Below are positions 34,649 to 43,321 of a stretch of 64,000 nucleotides of DNA, in pieces. The number at the start of each line of letters is the position of its first letter. The first letter of the stretch is position 1. Position numbers and translations under genes: made by a program. This stretch comes from Marinobacter iranensis (GTDB taxonomy: Bacteria; Pseudomonadota; Gammaproteobacteria; Pseudomonadales; Oleiphilaceae). The notes beneath the pieces are model-generated. The model was not told the origin of the DNA. It saw only the letters and a list, made by a program, of their open reading frames with translations, and did not search any database. Where the stretch lies: assembly GCF_029207565.1 (NCBI RefSeq), contig NZ_JANCMW010000008.1:122441-186440 (forward strand), in the 5' to 3' direction.

Positions 34649-36380
34649 CAGGCACCTCCTCCAGGGAAACGTCGCCCTCGGAAGTAGCCGCCACCCGGGC
34701 CACCTCTTCCAGTGTGGTGATGCCTTGCAGGGCAAAATCCATGGCACACAGGCCGAGCGGCCGGTAAAGATGACTCTTACGCGCTTCCCGGGTAAACGCG
34801 GAAATATCCTGGCGGCGCAGGGCATCCAGCATGCCTTCGTTCATTTCCAGCATTTCGTAGACACCCAACCTGCCCCGGTATCCGCTATTGCTGCACTGAT
34901 AACAACCCCGACCATGGACAAAGCCGGCTTCCAGATCCAGCGGGTCCAGATCAAACTGGTTCAGCCAGACTTTCTCCTGACTGGTGGGTTCGTAGGCTTC
35001 GCGGCAATTGTCACACACCTTACGCACCAGGCGCTGGGCCACAACGCCAAGCAGGGAACTGGCTACCAGAAAGGGCTCCACGCCCATATCAATCAGGCGC
35101 ATGGCGCTGCTGATGGAGTCGTTGGTGTGCAACGTGGAAAGCACCAGGTGACCCGTCATGGCGGCGCGCAGGCCAATCTCGGCGGTTTCATGGTCGCGCA
35201 TCTCGCCCACCAGGATCACGTCCGGGTCCTGACGCAGGGCGGCCCGCAACACACTGGCGAATTCCAGGCCGATTTTCGGGTTTACCTGCACTTGGGTGAT
35301 GCGCGGCAACCGGTATTCCACCGGGTCTTCCGCAGTGATGATTTTTACTTCCGGGCGGTTCAGTTCCGTCAGCGCCCCGTACAGAGTGGTGGTTTTACCA
35401 CTGCCCGTGGGGCCGGTCACCAGGATCATGCCGTGGGGCTTCTTGATCATGCGCCGGAAGTGTTCCAGCAGTTCCGGCGGCATACCGGTAACATCCAGGT
35501 TCAGCATGCCCTGGCTCTGGTCCAGCAAACGCATGACCACCGACTCACCGTATTGCACCGGCATGGTGGACACACGCACATCAATACTGCGGCCCTTGAC
35601 CCGGATGTTGAATCGGCCGTCCTGGGGGATGCGTTTCTCGGAAATGTTCAGGCCGGCCATCAGCTTGAGGCGGAGCACCAGGGCGGAGTTCACCCGTTTC
35701 TCCTTCATCACCTGTTCCTGCAGCACGCCGTCCACACGCTGGCGGATGCGCACCACGGTCTCATCGGGTTCGATGTGGATGTCGGAGCTGCGGGCCTGTA
35801 CTGCGTCCTCGAACAGGGTCTGCAGCAGCTTGACCACCGGAGCCTCGGCACTCTCGGACTCGGCGCTGAGGTCGGCCAGGTCGAAGGCATCGTCGCCCAA
35901 CTCGTCTTCCAGCTCTTCCGCCAGTGAGGCGATCTCGTCGGTGCGACGATACACCAGGTCGAGGGTGCTCAGCAGTTCACTTTCCCGCACAACGGCCTGT
36001 TTGATGGGCTGTTTGAGCACCCGCACCAGTTCGTCGTAGGCGAAGATGTCCAGCGGGTCCGCCATGCCCACCAGAAGTTCTCCGCTCTGTTCCGCCAGCA
36101 CGATACTGCGAAAACGACGGGCTAGGGCTTCCGGCAGCTTCTTGACCAGTTCGTTATTGAACTGGAAGTGGCGCAGCTGCACGAAAGGCACATCCAACTG
36201 GCGTGAAAGGATGTTGAGAAGGTTGTCCTCTTCCACATAGCCCAGGTCAATCAGGGTACGGCCCAGCTTTCGCCCGGTATTCTTCTGCTCACGCAGAGCG
36301 GTCATCAACTGCTGCTCAGTGATGACGTCGTTCTGGACCAGCAGGTCACCTATGCGGATTTTTTTCTTTGCTTCAGCCAT
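34626..36380 (-). CDS. mshE: MSHA pilus extension ATPase MshE (GspE/PilB family) with c-di-GMP-binding N-domain
   Basis: A 584-residue hexameric secretion ATPase. The N-terminal MshEN domain has two tandem 24-residue motifs: the first from Arg9 to Gln32 (RIGDLLVQ..ALREQ), then a five-residue spacer and the second from Lys38 to Gln61 (KLGRTLID..ILSRQ). These bind cyclic di-GMP in the Vibrio protein; here Lys replaces Arg at the second start. The motor part has Walker A GPTGSGKTTTLYG, Asp box, Walker B and His box, and a zinc motif (VCDNC..CYQC). It powers pilus growth; no retraction ATPase is in the window. Confidence 0.95.
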   Translation of the reverse strand: MAEAKKKIRIGDLLVQNDVITEQQLMTALREQKNTGRKLGRTLIDLGYVEEDNLLNILSRQLDVPFVQLRHFQFNNELVKKLPEALARRFRSIVLAEQSGELLVGMADPLDIFAYDELVRVLKQPIKQAVVRESELLSTLDLVYRRTDEIASLAEELEDELGDDAFDLADLSAESESAEAPVVKLLQTLFEDAVQARSSDIHIEPDETVVRIRQRVDGVLQEQVMKEKRVNSALVLRLKLMAGLNISEKRIPQDGRFNIRVKGRSIDVRVSTMPVQYGESVVMRLLDQSQGMLNLDVTGMPPELLEHFRRMIKKPHGMILVTGPTGSGKTTTLYGALTELNRPEVKIITAEDPVEYRLPRITQVQVNPKIGLEFASVLRAALRQDPDVILVGEMRDHETAEIGLRAAMTGHLVLSTLHTNDSISSAMRLIDMGVEPFLVASSLLGVVAQRLVRKVCDNCREAYEPTSQEKVWLNQFDLDPLDLEAGFVHGRGCYQCSNSGYRGRLGVYEMLEMNEGMLDALRRQDISAFTREARKSHLYRPLGLCAMDFALQGITTLEEVARVAATSEGDVSLEEVPDAVQLPG

Positions 36381-36383
36381 GAA

Positions 36384-37481
36384 TCATCCTGCCCGCAATG
36401 CTTGCAGCCGTTGCCGCACGTAGTCCGCCAGTGAAGGAGGCAGGCCCGGCAGTTCGGCCGCCTGCCGGTAGGCCCTGGCGGCCCCGGCCTGTTCGCCCTG
36501 GGCTTCCAGCGAAATCGCCAGCCCTACCCACCAGGGAGCCTGACTGTCATCCCAGGCGATCAGTTCCGCCCATTGGCGGGCCGCCTCGGCGCTCTCACCC
36601 TGTTGTTGCAGCAGAGTCGCCAGAGTTACCCGATATTCAACATGGCCATCCACCGGCGGCACGTTTGAGGCTAGGGTATCGAGCGCCGCAGCCAGATCCT
36701 GGCTGGCATGCAGGGCCCTGGCTCTGAGCAGCCGCAGATTTGCATGGGGCTCGACGACGTTAGCGGGTAACCAGCCCAGGGCCTGCTCCTGCTTGCCATT
36801 AACCAGAAGGGCCCTGGCCACCACATAGCGGCTGCGGGGGGCAGTTTGCTCCCGTGTCAGTGCTACCAGGCGCCGTTCCGCCCCAGTGATATTGCTTTTA
36901 GCCACCAGTCGCTCCAAATCCCTCGCCGTGCTGCGATCGGTGGCAGCGGGGGTCTCCGGCATCTGTTTTACACCGGCAGTCGAGACTTGTTCGGGCTGCG
37001 GCTCTTCAGCCACTGTCGAGGGCTGTTCGGTTGGAGCACCCGCTTCCGTTTCTGCGGCCGGCTCAGGCTTTGTCAGTTCCGGCTTTGTCACTTCTGGCTC
37101 TGTTACTTCAGGCTCGGGTGTTTCAGGCTCCAGAGATTCGGGCGCCTCTCTCTGCGCCATCATCGGTTCTGGTGCAGGTGCCTCTACCTGCGAAAGGTCG
37201 GGCTCAATAACCTCAGGCTCCGGAGCCGGTTTCGCCAACTCTACTGATTCGTTCTCCAGTTCTCTGTCCACAACGAGTGGCAATACCTCCGGCGATGATC
37301 TGCCTGCAAGAAGCCAGTAACTGGAGATTCCGACAACGAGCAACACCACGGCCACCAGAATGGCCACAAGCAAAGGCCTGCCATTGTTGGCTTGCTGGTG
37401 CCCGCCCACATAGGCACCGGGAGTTGTTGGCCGGCTCTGCCGTTGCTCGGCCGCGCGCAAAGCATCATTGAGCAGGCTCAT
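36384..37481 (-). CDS. mshN: MSHA biogenesis protein MshN (TPR protein)
   Basis: A 365-residue protein: a short cytoplasmic part (MSLLNDALRAAEQRQ), one membrane helix (about 33-53) and a long Pro/Glu-rich stretch (roughly 60-160). That stretch contains degenerate EPEVTEPEVTKPE repeats. TPR-like helices fill the C-terminal half (ALLVNGKQEQALGWLP, TLLQQQGESAEAARQW). It probably bridges the inner-membrane platform and outer-membrane secretin. ATG at 37481 makes an ATGA overlap with mshM; GTG at 37487 is a less likely start. Confidence 0.87.
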   Translation of the reverse strand: MSLLNDALRAAEQRQSRPTTPGAYVGGHQQANNGRPLLVAILVAVVLLVVGISSYWLLAGRSSPEVLPLVVDRELENESVELAKPAPEPEVIEPDLSQVEAPAPEPMMAQREAPESLEPETPEPEVTEPEVTKPELTKPEPAAETEAGAPTEQPSTVAEEPQPEQVSTAGVKQMPETPAATDRSTARDLERLVAKSNITGAERRLVALTREQTAPRSRYVVARALLVNGKQEQALGWLPANVVEPHANLRLLRARALHASQDLAAALDTLASNVPPVDGHVEYRVTLATLLQQQGESAEAARQWAELIAWDDSQAPWWVGLAISLEAQGEQAGAARAYRQAAELPGLPPSLADYVRQRLQALRAG

Positions 37482-38317
37482 AACCACCTCACCAGAAGGT
37501 TGGGTAGCCTGGCGCTGTCGGTGTCCCGGATCGCCTGCATCACATGCCAGCGGCTGACCTGCCGGTCACCACGGCCCCAGGCAGACAACAGGGCCTTGTG
37601 GGCGATAATGTTGACCAGCCTGGGGATGCCGCCGGATGAACGGGAAATCAACTTCAGAGCCGAGGGCGCAAACAGGTCACCGCCGTTGTACCCGGCCTGG
37701 GCCAGACGATGCCTCAGGTACTGCGCCACCGCCACCTTATCCAACGGCGCCAGGCGGTACTGGAAAGTGATCCGCTGACGCAATTGCCGCAAGCTATCCC
37801 GCTGCAGGAGCGCATCCAATTCCGGCTGCCCGAACAGCACCACCTGCAACAGACGGATACTTTCCGTTTCCAGGTTGGTCAGCAGCCTCAGCGCCTCAAT
37901 AGTTTCCTCGGGCATGGCCTGGGCTTCGTCAATCACCAACACCACCTGTCGCTGCTCCATGGCCAGCGCAATCAGGCGTTCGTTCAGCGCCTTGAGTATC
38001 TGGTGGGTATTGGTACAGCGGGCCACATCAACACCCAGTTCCTCGGCCACCGCTTCGTAGAGGGTATCCGGTGTCAGGTGTGGATTGGGGATATAGGCGG
38101 TATGGGCGCTCTGCTCCAGCTCGTTGAGCAGCAACCGGCACAACAGGGTTTTGCCGGTGCCGACCTCGCCGGTGATTTTTATAAAGCCTTCCCGCTCACG
38201 CAATGCTACCAGCAGCAATTCCAGCGCATCGCTGTGGCTGCGAGCCCGGAGGAAATACCGGGTGTTGGGCGTCAATGCAAACGGTGCTTCCTGCAGTCCG
38301 AAATGGGCTTCATACAT
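37478..38317 (-). CDS. mshM: MSHA biogenesis AAA ATPase MshM (ExeA/GspA-like)
   Basis: A 279-residue ATPase of the ExeA group starting MYEAHFGLQEAPFALTPN. Walker A is GEVGTGKTLLC, Walker B is VLVIDEAQAM, and a sensor region follows. Unlike full-length ExeA there is no obvious C-terminal membrane/peptidoglycan domain. It probably helps insert or position the secretin MshL, whose gene lies one base upstream. Overlaps mshN by four bases. Confidence 0.91.
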   Translation of the reverse strand: MYEAHFGLQEAPFALTPNTRYFLRARSHSDALELLLVALREREGFIKITGEVGTGKTLLCRLLLNELEQSAHTAYIPNPHLTPDTLYEAVAEELGVDVARCTNTHQILKALNERLIALAMEQRQVVLVIDEAQAMPEETIEALRLLTNLETESIRLLQVVLFGQPELDALLQRDSLRQLRQRITFQYRLAPLDKVAVAQYLRHRLAQAGYNGGDLFAPSALKLISRSSGGIPRLVNIIAHKALLSAWGRGDRQVSRWHVMQAIRDTDSARLPNLLVRWL

Positions 38318-38318
38318 G

Positions 38319-40058
38319 CTAACGTCTGGCTTTCTCCGGTTGGGGCGTGACGGACTCGGACGATTCCAGCAGCTCCCGCAGAACCTGCATCCGCTCGCGA
38401 CTGGCCGACACGTCCGCGTTCATTTGCTGGCTGCCGGCAACCACGGGCCGCAACAGGATGACCAGCTCACTCTTACGGGATTCAAAGCGACGTTGTTTAA
38501 ACAGCTCTCCCAGGAGGGGAATTTCGCTAAAGAAGGGCACAGCTGAATTGTTGTCTTCACTGGTGTTCTGGATCAGCCCGCCGATCACAACAATTTGCCC
38601 GCTTTCGGCACGGATAACGCTGTCAGTCTCACGAACTGTGCTGAGCGCCAATGGCAAGGTAACGTCCCGGTCGCCGACAGTGATAACTTTTTCCTGATCG
38701 TTCACTTCGCTAACAGAGGGATGAACATGCAGGGTAATGACGCCTTCCTCCGATATCTGAGGAGTCACGTCAAGGGAAATGCCGGAGAAAAACGGCGTCA
38801 GTTCAACAGAGGTAGACGTCCGGTCAGTGGCTGTGACGGCAGAGTTGTTTTCATCAAAGTCGATGTCGGTCACGAAGAACTCGTCGGTCCCCACCTTGAT
38901 CACCGCTTTCTGATTATTCACTGTGGAAATACGGGGACTGGACAGGATTTGTACATTACCTTGCTCTCCCAAAAGCTCAATAAGGGCCGTAAAGGTGCCT
39001 TCCCGGAAGGTTGCTGAAAACAGCCCCCCAATGTCGGATGTCTGTATCGCCTGGCCCGCAAGTGATTGAGCCGTATACTCGGCCGGTAAGCCATCACTCG
39101 CCGTTACCGAGGACGCACTCTGGATATCAGACCAGTTGACCCCCTGCTGATACCCTTCATTCAGCCCGATCTCCAGGATCTTGGCCTCCAGGATGACCTG
39201 TCTCTGCATGATCAGTTGGGTGCGGCGAAGATACTCTTCCACCTGCCCGAGTGACTTACCATCAGAGCGGACCATCACCAGACCGGCGCCCGGGTTGACG
39301 ATCACCTGGCTGCCATTTTCCGTTCCCACGATCATTTGCAGAGAGCGCTGGATGTCCCGCCAGAAATCAGATTCGGTTTCGGTGGAAATCCGGGTACCTA
39401 CCAGGCTTGCACTGCTAGTGTCGTCGGAGTCGTCCTGCGACGCTCCAGCGCCGGTGGAATTATTGTCCCGCGAGCTGCTGACCTGCCCCGAGCTGACCCG
39501 GGTTTCAGAACCGCCGCTGCGTTTGAAATGCAGGTAGTCGATCGGAAACATGCGGGTCTGAATGCTTTCGGCCTTTACCTGGAACAACCGGCCGTTGCGC
39601 TGGATATCCAGGCCATACAGATCGCTGGTGATATCCATCACTTCGGGCACGGTAACGTCCCGGAGCCGCAGATCGATAACTGCCTCAACACCGGGATGGA
39701 CCACCACGTTATACCGGCTGCCTTCCACCAGAGCTTCAAAGAACGGGCCGGCAGCCAGATCACGTGCGTTAACGTCGAACCGCTCCTCGTCATCCGTATC
39801 TGACGAAAGCGAGGGCATCAGTGCCGCGCTAACATCTTCAGGCACACCACCAGTGGCGACAGATTCCCGCTGAGCGCGCTGCAACGCGGCTTCGGCCTCA
39901 GCATCGGCCAGCGCTTCGTCAATCTGCTCTGCTGCGTCTGTTGAAGTGGCCTGACTACTGCGCATCAACGGATTGTTGCTGCAGGCGGTCAGTGACGTCA
40001 CCAGCAACAGGGTCAGAAACGTTCGGTGTTGTGTCATAGCAGCTCGTTTATCTGTCAT
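38319..40058 (-). CDS. mshL: MSHA outer-membrane secretin MshL
   Basis: A 579-residue secretin. A lipoprotein signal peptide ends in LTAC (Cys26), so it is probably lipidated. N-domain parts follow (AVIDLRLRDVTVPEVMDI), then a Ser/Asp/Thr-rich loop near 205-235, and the secretin beta-domain with VILEAKILEIGLNEGYQQG, LSSPRISTVNNQKAVIKVG and VIGGLIQNT. It forms the pore for the pilus. The start ATG at 40058 has GGAG seven bases upstream and overlaps the mshK stop by four. ATG at 40037 would also keep the signal peptide. Confidence 0.94.
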   Translation of the reverse strand: MTDKRAAMTQHRTFLTLLLVTSLTACSNNPLMRSSQATSTDAAEQIDEALADAEAEAALQRAQRESVATGGVPEDVSAALMPSLSSDTDDEERFDVNARDLAAGPFFEALVEGSRYNVVVHPGVEAVIDLRLRDVTVPEVMDITSDLYGLDIQRNGRLFQVKAESIQTRMFPIDYLHFKRSGGSETRVSSGQVSSSRDNNSTGAGASQDDSDDTSSASLVGTRISTETESDFWRDIQRSLQMIVGTENGSQVIVNPGAGLVMVRSDGKSLGQVEEYLRRTQLIMQRQVILEAKILEIGLNEGYQQGVNWSDIQSASSVTASDGLPAEYTAQSLAGQAIQTSDIGGLFSATFREGTFTALIELLGEQGNVQILSSPRISTVNNQKAVIKVGTDEFFVTDIDFDENNSAVTATDRTSTSVELTPFFSGISLDVTPQISEEGVITLHVHPSVSEVNDQEKVITVGDRDVTLPLALSTVRETDSVIRAESGQIVVIGGLIQNTSEDNNSAVPFFSEIPLLGELFKQRRFESRKSELVILLRPVVAGSQQMNADVSASRERMQVLRELLESSESVTPQPEKARR

Positions 40059-40366
40059 TGCGAACTCCGCACTTGCGGAAGGGGTTCAAGGCGTAAAACG
40101 CGCACTCTTCCCTGATCAACCAGTTCCACCCGGTCCGGGTAGATTCGCCGAATGCGAACGCCGTCAAACGCCTGCCCTTCGGTGCGGGCTTCTCCGTCTA
40201 TAACCGCCACCCTGCGATCATTGCCAATGAATATGGAGGCCAGCGAAAACTCCCGTGCCGGTTCTGCCTGCGGCGCACCGGAAGTGAAACCGTCTGGACG
40301 GGTCGGATCCTGAAGGGCGAGGGCATAACCCGACCCCAACATCAGAAAAATCAGCAGAATCCTCAT
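40055..40366 (-). CDS. mshK: MSHA biogenesis protein MshK (PilP-like)
   Basis: A 103-residue periplasmic protein with a signal peptide (cleaved near residue 18) and QDPTRPDGF, the typical start of PilP/GspC/MshK-like proteins. The remainder (SLASIFIGNDRRVAVIDGE.. VRRIYPDRVELVDQGRV) forms a small beta domain that probably contacts the secretin. One base separates it from mshJ. Small size is usual for MshK. Confidence 0.88.
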   Translation of the reverse strand: MRILLIFLMLGSGYALALQDPTRPDGFTSGAPQAEPAREFSLASIFIGNDRRVAVIDGEARTEGQAFDGVRIRRIYPDRVELVDQGRVRVLRLEPLPQVRSSQ

Positions 40367-40367
40367 C

Positions 40368-41060
40368 TCAAACCCCCAGCCATGCGCGGTCCAGGCTCAA
40401 GGTTCGCACCCGGATCCGGACCTCGTTCTCCGGGTATTCGCTGGCGTCGTAATCAAGCAATACCCACCCCAGGCGGGCATCCATGGCCTCAAGGTTTTCA
40501 AGGTAGGCCAGAACGTCCATATAGCCGCCGCGAATAACGATTTCCGCATCGTGGGCGTACAAGAGGGGCTCACGGCCTTCGTCCTTACCTTTCGCGTCTT
40601 CTGATACGCCCGGCCCGTCCTCAAACACAGGGACCGGCGTCATCAGCTCAACACCCAGAAGTTCGAGCCTGTTCTGGGCGGCCAGTATGTCTCGCAGCAA
40701 CCCCACCATCGCCCTGGGCGCAATCAGCCGCCCCGTGGTTTCAGCAAGCCGCGCGTCAAGTTGGTCCAGCCGCTGCTGTCGCGCGGCAAGCCTGTCCCTC
40801 AGTACGCGGGAAGGGTCGGACGACAGCTGCTCTGTCAATAACTGCTGCCGTTGGAGCAGTGATGCCTGGGTGTCAAACAACGACACCTGGCGGGAGCGAA
40901 GCTGTTCATTACCGGCCATAACCGGGGTTACCCAAAGTTCCCAGCCGGCAAAAAGAACCAGAACCACGGCGGTAATGGTGATGATCACCCGCTCCCTTAT
41001 CGGGCGTTCGTTGAACCAGGTCGCCCCCTTGTCGAACTGCTGCCGGAGAGCCGATGTCAT
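40368..41060 (-). CDS. mshJ: MSHA biogenesis protein MshJ (PilO/GspM-like)
   Basis: A 230-residue single-span inner-membrane protein: cytoplasmic start, membrane helix at about 24-45 (VIITITAVVLVLFAGWELWV), then a periplasmic coiled-coil stretch (residues 50-115, rich in Gln, Leu, Arg) and a ferredoxin-like end. This is the PilO/GspM plan. It would dimerise with MshI2 in the assembly platform. Its start overlaps the mshI2 stop by four bases. Confidence 0.89.
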   Translation of the reverse strand: MTSALRQQFDKGATWFNERPIRERVIITITAVVLVLFAGWELWVTPVMAGNEQLRSRQVSLFDTQASLLQRQQLLTEQLSSDPSRVLRDRLAARQQRLDQLDARLAETTGRLIAPRAMVGLLRDILAAQNRLELLGVELMTPVPVFEDGPGVSEDAKGKDEGREPLLYAHDAEIVIRGGYMDVLAYLENLEAMDARLGWVLLDYDASEYPENEVRIRVRTLSLDRAWLGV

Positions 41061-41665
41061 CTTGCGTCCTCCCTGGCAGCATCCGTGGCAACCCGGAACT
41101 CAATCCAGCGCTCATCCTCTTCCCGGTCCAGACGGAAGCTGCCGAACGTTTTGCCTGCAAAGGCTGGCTCGTCGCCCAGTTTTTCGAGGTACATCGGCAC
41201 CAATCGCCCGGCCTGCGCCATTCCGGCCAGGCCAACGTCGCCTTGGCGACCATCAAGCCGGATGTGGGTCAACCATAGCCCCTGGGGCACCTGTCGGGCC
41301 AATGCTGACATTGGTGCTGAGAACCCGGTTGTTTCCCTGGCAACCAGGTTTTCCACCCGCTCCAGCAATCGTTGCCTGCGCGCCAGCGTTGATGTCACGC
41401 GTTCAAGGGCTGCCTCTACTTCGGGATCAGGCTGACGTGCTTCCGCCTCTGCAGTCAACTGCTCCACCGACCGTTGCAGCCGATCATTTTGCTGTTGCCG
41501 TGATTCGACCTGTACCTGCAGCCGGGCTTCCCGGTAGCGGGCCACCCCGGCAGCAACACCAACAACAACCAGGGCTAACACCAGAACAACCAGCGCTGCA
41601 CGCGCCTGTAGCTGTTCCTTACGGGGGCGAAGTTCATCGGTGTAGAGATTGACCTGCTGGATCAC
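41057..41665 (-). CDS. MSHA biogenesis protein MshI2 (PilN-like)
   Basis: A 202-residue PilN-family protein: MIQQVNLYTDELRPRKEQL is the canonical PilN start, in which a short cytoplasmic peptide binds PilM/MshI. Then come a membrane helix (about 22-42), a coiled-coil (45-110) and a periplasmic domain. It starts with GTG at 41665, overlapping the mshI stop as GTGA. In annotated genomes both this and the next gene are called MshI. I use the name I2 descriptively and give no symbol. Confidence 0.86.
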   Translation of the reverse strand: MIQQVNLYTDELRPRKEQLQARAALVVLVLALVVVGVAAGVARYREARLQVQVESRQQQNDRLQRSVEQLTAEAEARQPDPEVEAALERVTSTLARRQRLLERVENLVARETTGFSAPMSALARQVPQGLWLTHIRLDGRQGDVGLAGMAQAGRLVPMYLEKLGDEPAFAGKTFGSFRLDREEDERWIEFRVATDAAREDAR

Positions 41666-42570
41666 TTTGGTGCACCTCCAGTCGGTAACAGGCTCGCACT
41701 CCAGGCAACCAGGCAGCGGCTATCAAGGGGGGCATCAAGACCGAAAGGTGCCCAGTCCAGCGTTTCAACGCTGGCTGCCACATAGGAAGCAAGCATGGAG
41801 GACAATGGCATAACGCTGTCACGTGCCACCAATCGAATGACGGCAGGCGGCACCTGCCCCAACTGGCTTTCGTAGTAATCCAGGGAGCGTTGCATTTCCA
41901 GGGCCAGCGACTGCACCGCACTCTCCTGCCGCGATGCGTCCCGGAGGTCATCCGATGTGACATCCAGCCGCCGGGACAGATAAAGCGTCTCACCCTTGCA
42001 CACAATCATCTGCCCGAAGCGCTCCCGCATGTGAACCAGGGCCGCCCCCCGGTGATTCGGGTCGATGCGGGGAACAAGGTTTCGTAGCGCCAACTCGGCG
42101 ATATCAATGGAAACAAGTTTCAGATCACAGGCATCCACCAGCGCCACCAACTCACTGACAAGGGACTTTCGTGCGGCAACGACATTGACAAGGTCCCCCC
42201 GACCGCGGGAGGCATCTTCCGGGAAAGGAAATACGTCTGTGACGGCATCGGAGGGATTGAAGTCGAGTAAATCCCTGAGCTTCCACTTCAGGGCATCGCC
42301 AAGCTCGGAGTCATCAACGCCTTCGGGGCGCTCCAACTGGAATACCTGGTATTGATCAAGAGGCAAGACAAGTGTGGTATCCGCCCCAGCCCAGGCAAAC
42401 TCGCTCACAAGCGCACGAAGGACCGCTTCCCGTTTTGCCGGAAGGCAATCAGAGAAACCCGCGCCGCCCCGGGAACCCGCCCAGGCAATCCCATCCGGGC
42501 GAATTTCCAGATAGACATGTTGAAGTTTTCCAGAACGTCTCAGGATGCTTTTTATAAAGCTCAGGGTCAC
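41662..42570 (-). CDS. mshI: MSHA biogenesis protein MshI (PilM-like)
   Basis: A 302-residue cytoplasmic protein of the actin-like PilM/GspL group, the first gene of the msh operon. Features are LVLPLDQYQVFQLERPEGVDDSELGDALKWKLRDL, a region typical of MshI/PilM, and DVFPFPEDA. Its ATPase residues are less clear than in PilM. The only start in the right place is GTG at 42570. Ribosome binding looks weak. It differs from Vibrio msh loci in having no mshH just upstream; the neighbour is ssb. Confidence 0.87.
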   Translation of the reverse strand: MTLSFIKSILRRSGKLQHVYLEIRPDGIAWAGSRGGAGFSDCLPAKREAVLRALVSEFAWAGADTTLVLPLDQYQVFQLERPEGVDDSELGDALKWKLRDLLDFNPSDAVTDVFPFPEDASRGRGDLVNVVAARKSLVSELVALVDACDLKLVSIDIAELALRNLVPRIDPNHRGAALVHMRERFGQMIVCKGETLYLSRRLDVTSDDLRDASRQESAVQSLALEMQRSLDYYESQLGQVPPAVIRLVARDSVMPLSSMLASYVAASVETLDWAPFGLDAPLDSRCLVAWSASLLPTGGAPK

Positions 42571-42603
42571 TCGCCAGTCTCAATGCTTAAAAAATGGACA
42601 GTT

Positions 42604-42632
42604 TTTATAATGACGTTAATAGTAGTTGAGAA
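42604..42632 (-). promoter_or_regulatory. Candidate sigma70 promoter of the msh operon
   Basis: On the minus strand: TTCTCA (42627-42632), 17 bases, TATAAA (42604-42609). It stands about 35 bases before mshI in an AT-rich gap after the ssb terminator. The -35 is only fair (4 of 6). Confidence 0.45.
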
Positions 42633-42690
42633 AGTGAACGTAATTCCATGTTTTCTTGTTCAATTTGACCTGTTTTTGCAACTCGTTAAC

Positions 42691-42719
42691 AAAAAAGCCC
42701 CCGCTTGTGGCGGGGGCTT
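42691..42719 (-). terminator. Rho-independent terminator of ssb
   Basis: Ten-base stem (42695-42704 with 42710-42719), loop TTGTG, with six A on the plus strand (T on the transcript). It divides ssb from the msh operon. Confidence 0.93.
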
Positions 42720-42735
42720 CAGTCTCAGGTAAATC

Positions 42736-43263
42736 CTAGAAGGGTATATCGTCATCAAAGTCATCGACCGGCTCAGGCATGCTTCCCTGTGAGGGCTGGC
42801 TGTAACCACCGCCTCCAGACTGCTGCCCCGATTGGCTTGCAGCCGCAGGCGCTGCATTACCTGCCTGCTGCGGACGGCCTGCCGGAGCGCCCTGGCTCAT
42901 GCCACCCCCTTCACCACCGCGGCTATCAAGCATCTGCATCTGGCCATTGATATCCACCACCACTTCGGTGGTGTAACGGTCCTGGCCGTCCTGCCCCTGC
43001 CACTTCCGGGTTTGCAGTTTGCCTTCGATGTAGACCTTGGAACCCTTGCGCAGGTACTGGCCGGCCACTTCGGCAATCTTCCCGAACATCACAATCCGGT
43101 GCCATTCGGTCTTCGGCACCAGTTGGCCTGTCTGCCTGTCTTTGTAGCTTTCATCGGTTGCAAGGTTCAGGTTCACCACCGCGTTGCCGTTCGGGGTATA
43201 GCGAGTTTCCGGATCCTGTCCCAGGTTCCCGATCAGAATAACCTTGTTTACGCCTCGTGCCAT
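42736..43263 (-). CDS. ssb: Single-stranded DNA-binding protein
   Basis: A 175-residue SSB. The OB-fold occupies residues 1-110 ([40 protein letters not shown]). A flexible Gly/Gln/Pro-rich linker (about 115-160) follows, and the acidic tip DDFDDDIPF, the docking site for partner proteins in replication and repair. ATG at 43263. It is the usual homotetramer type, close to E. coli SSB (178). The MFS gene is upstream on the same strand. Confidence 0.97.
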   Translation of the reverse strand: MARGVNKVILIGNLGQDPETRYTPNGNAVVNLNLATDESYKDRQTGQLVPKTEWHRIVMFGKIAEVAGQYLRKGSKVYIEGKLQTRKWQGQDGQDRYTTEVVVDINGQMQMLDSRGGEGGGMSQGAPAGRPQQAGNAAPAAASQSGQQSGGGGYSQPSQGSMPEPVDDFDDDIPF

Positions 43264-43321
43264 GATCTGCTCCTGACTCTGTTTTCAGGGATAGCCTGCC
43301 TTCCCTGCAGACCTCCGAATT

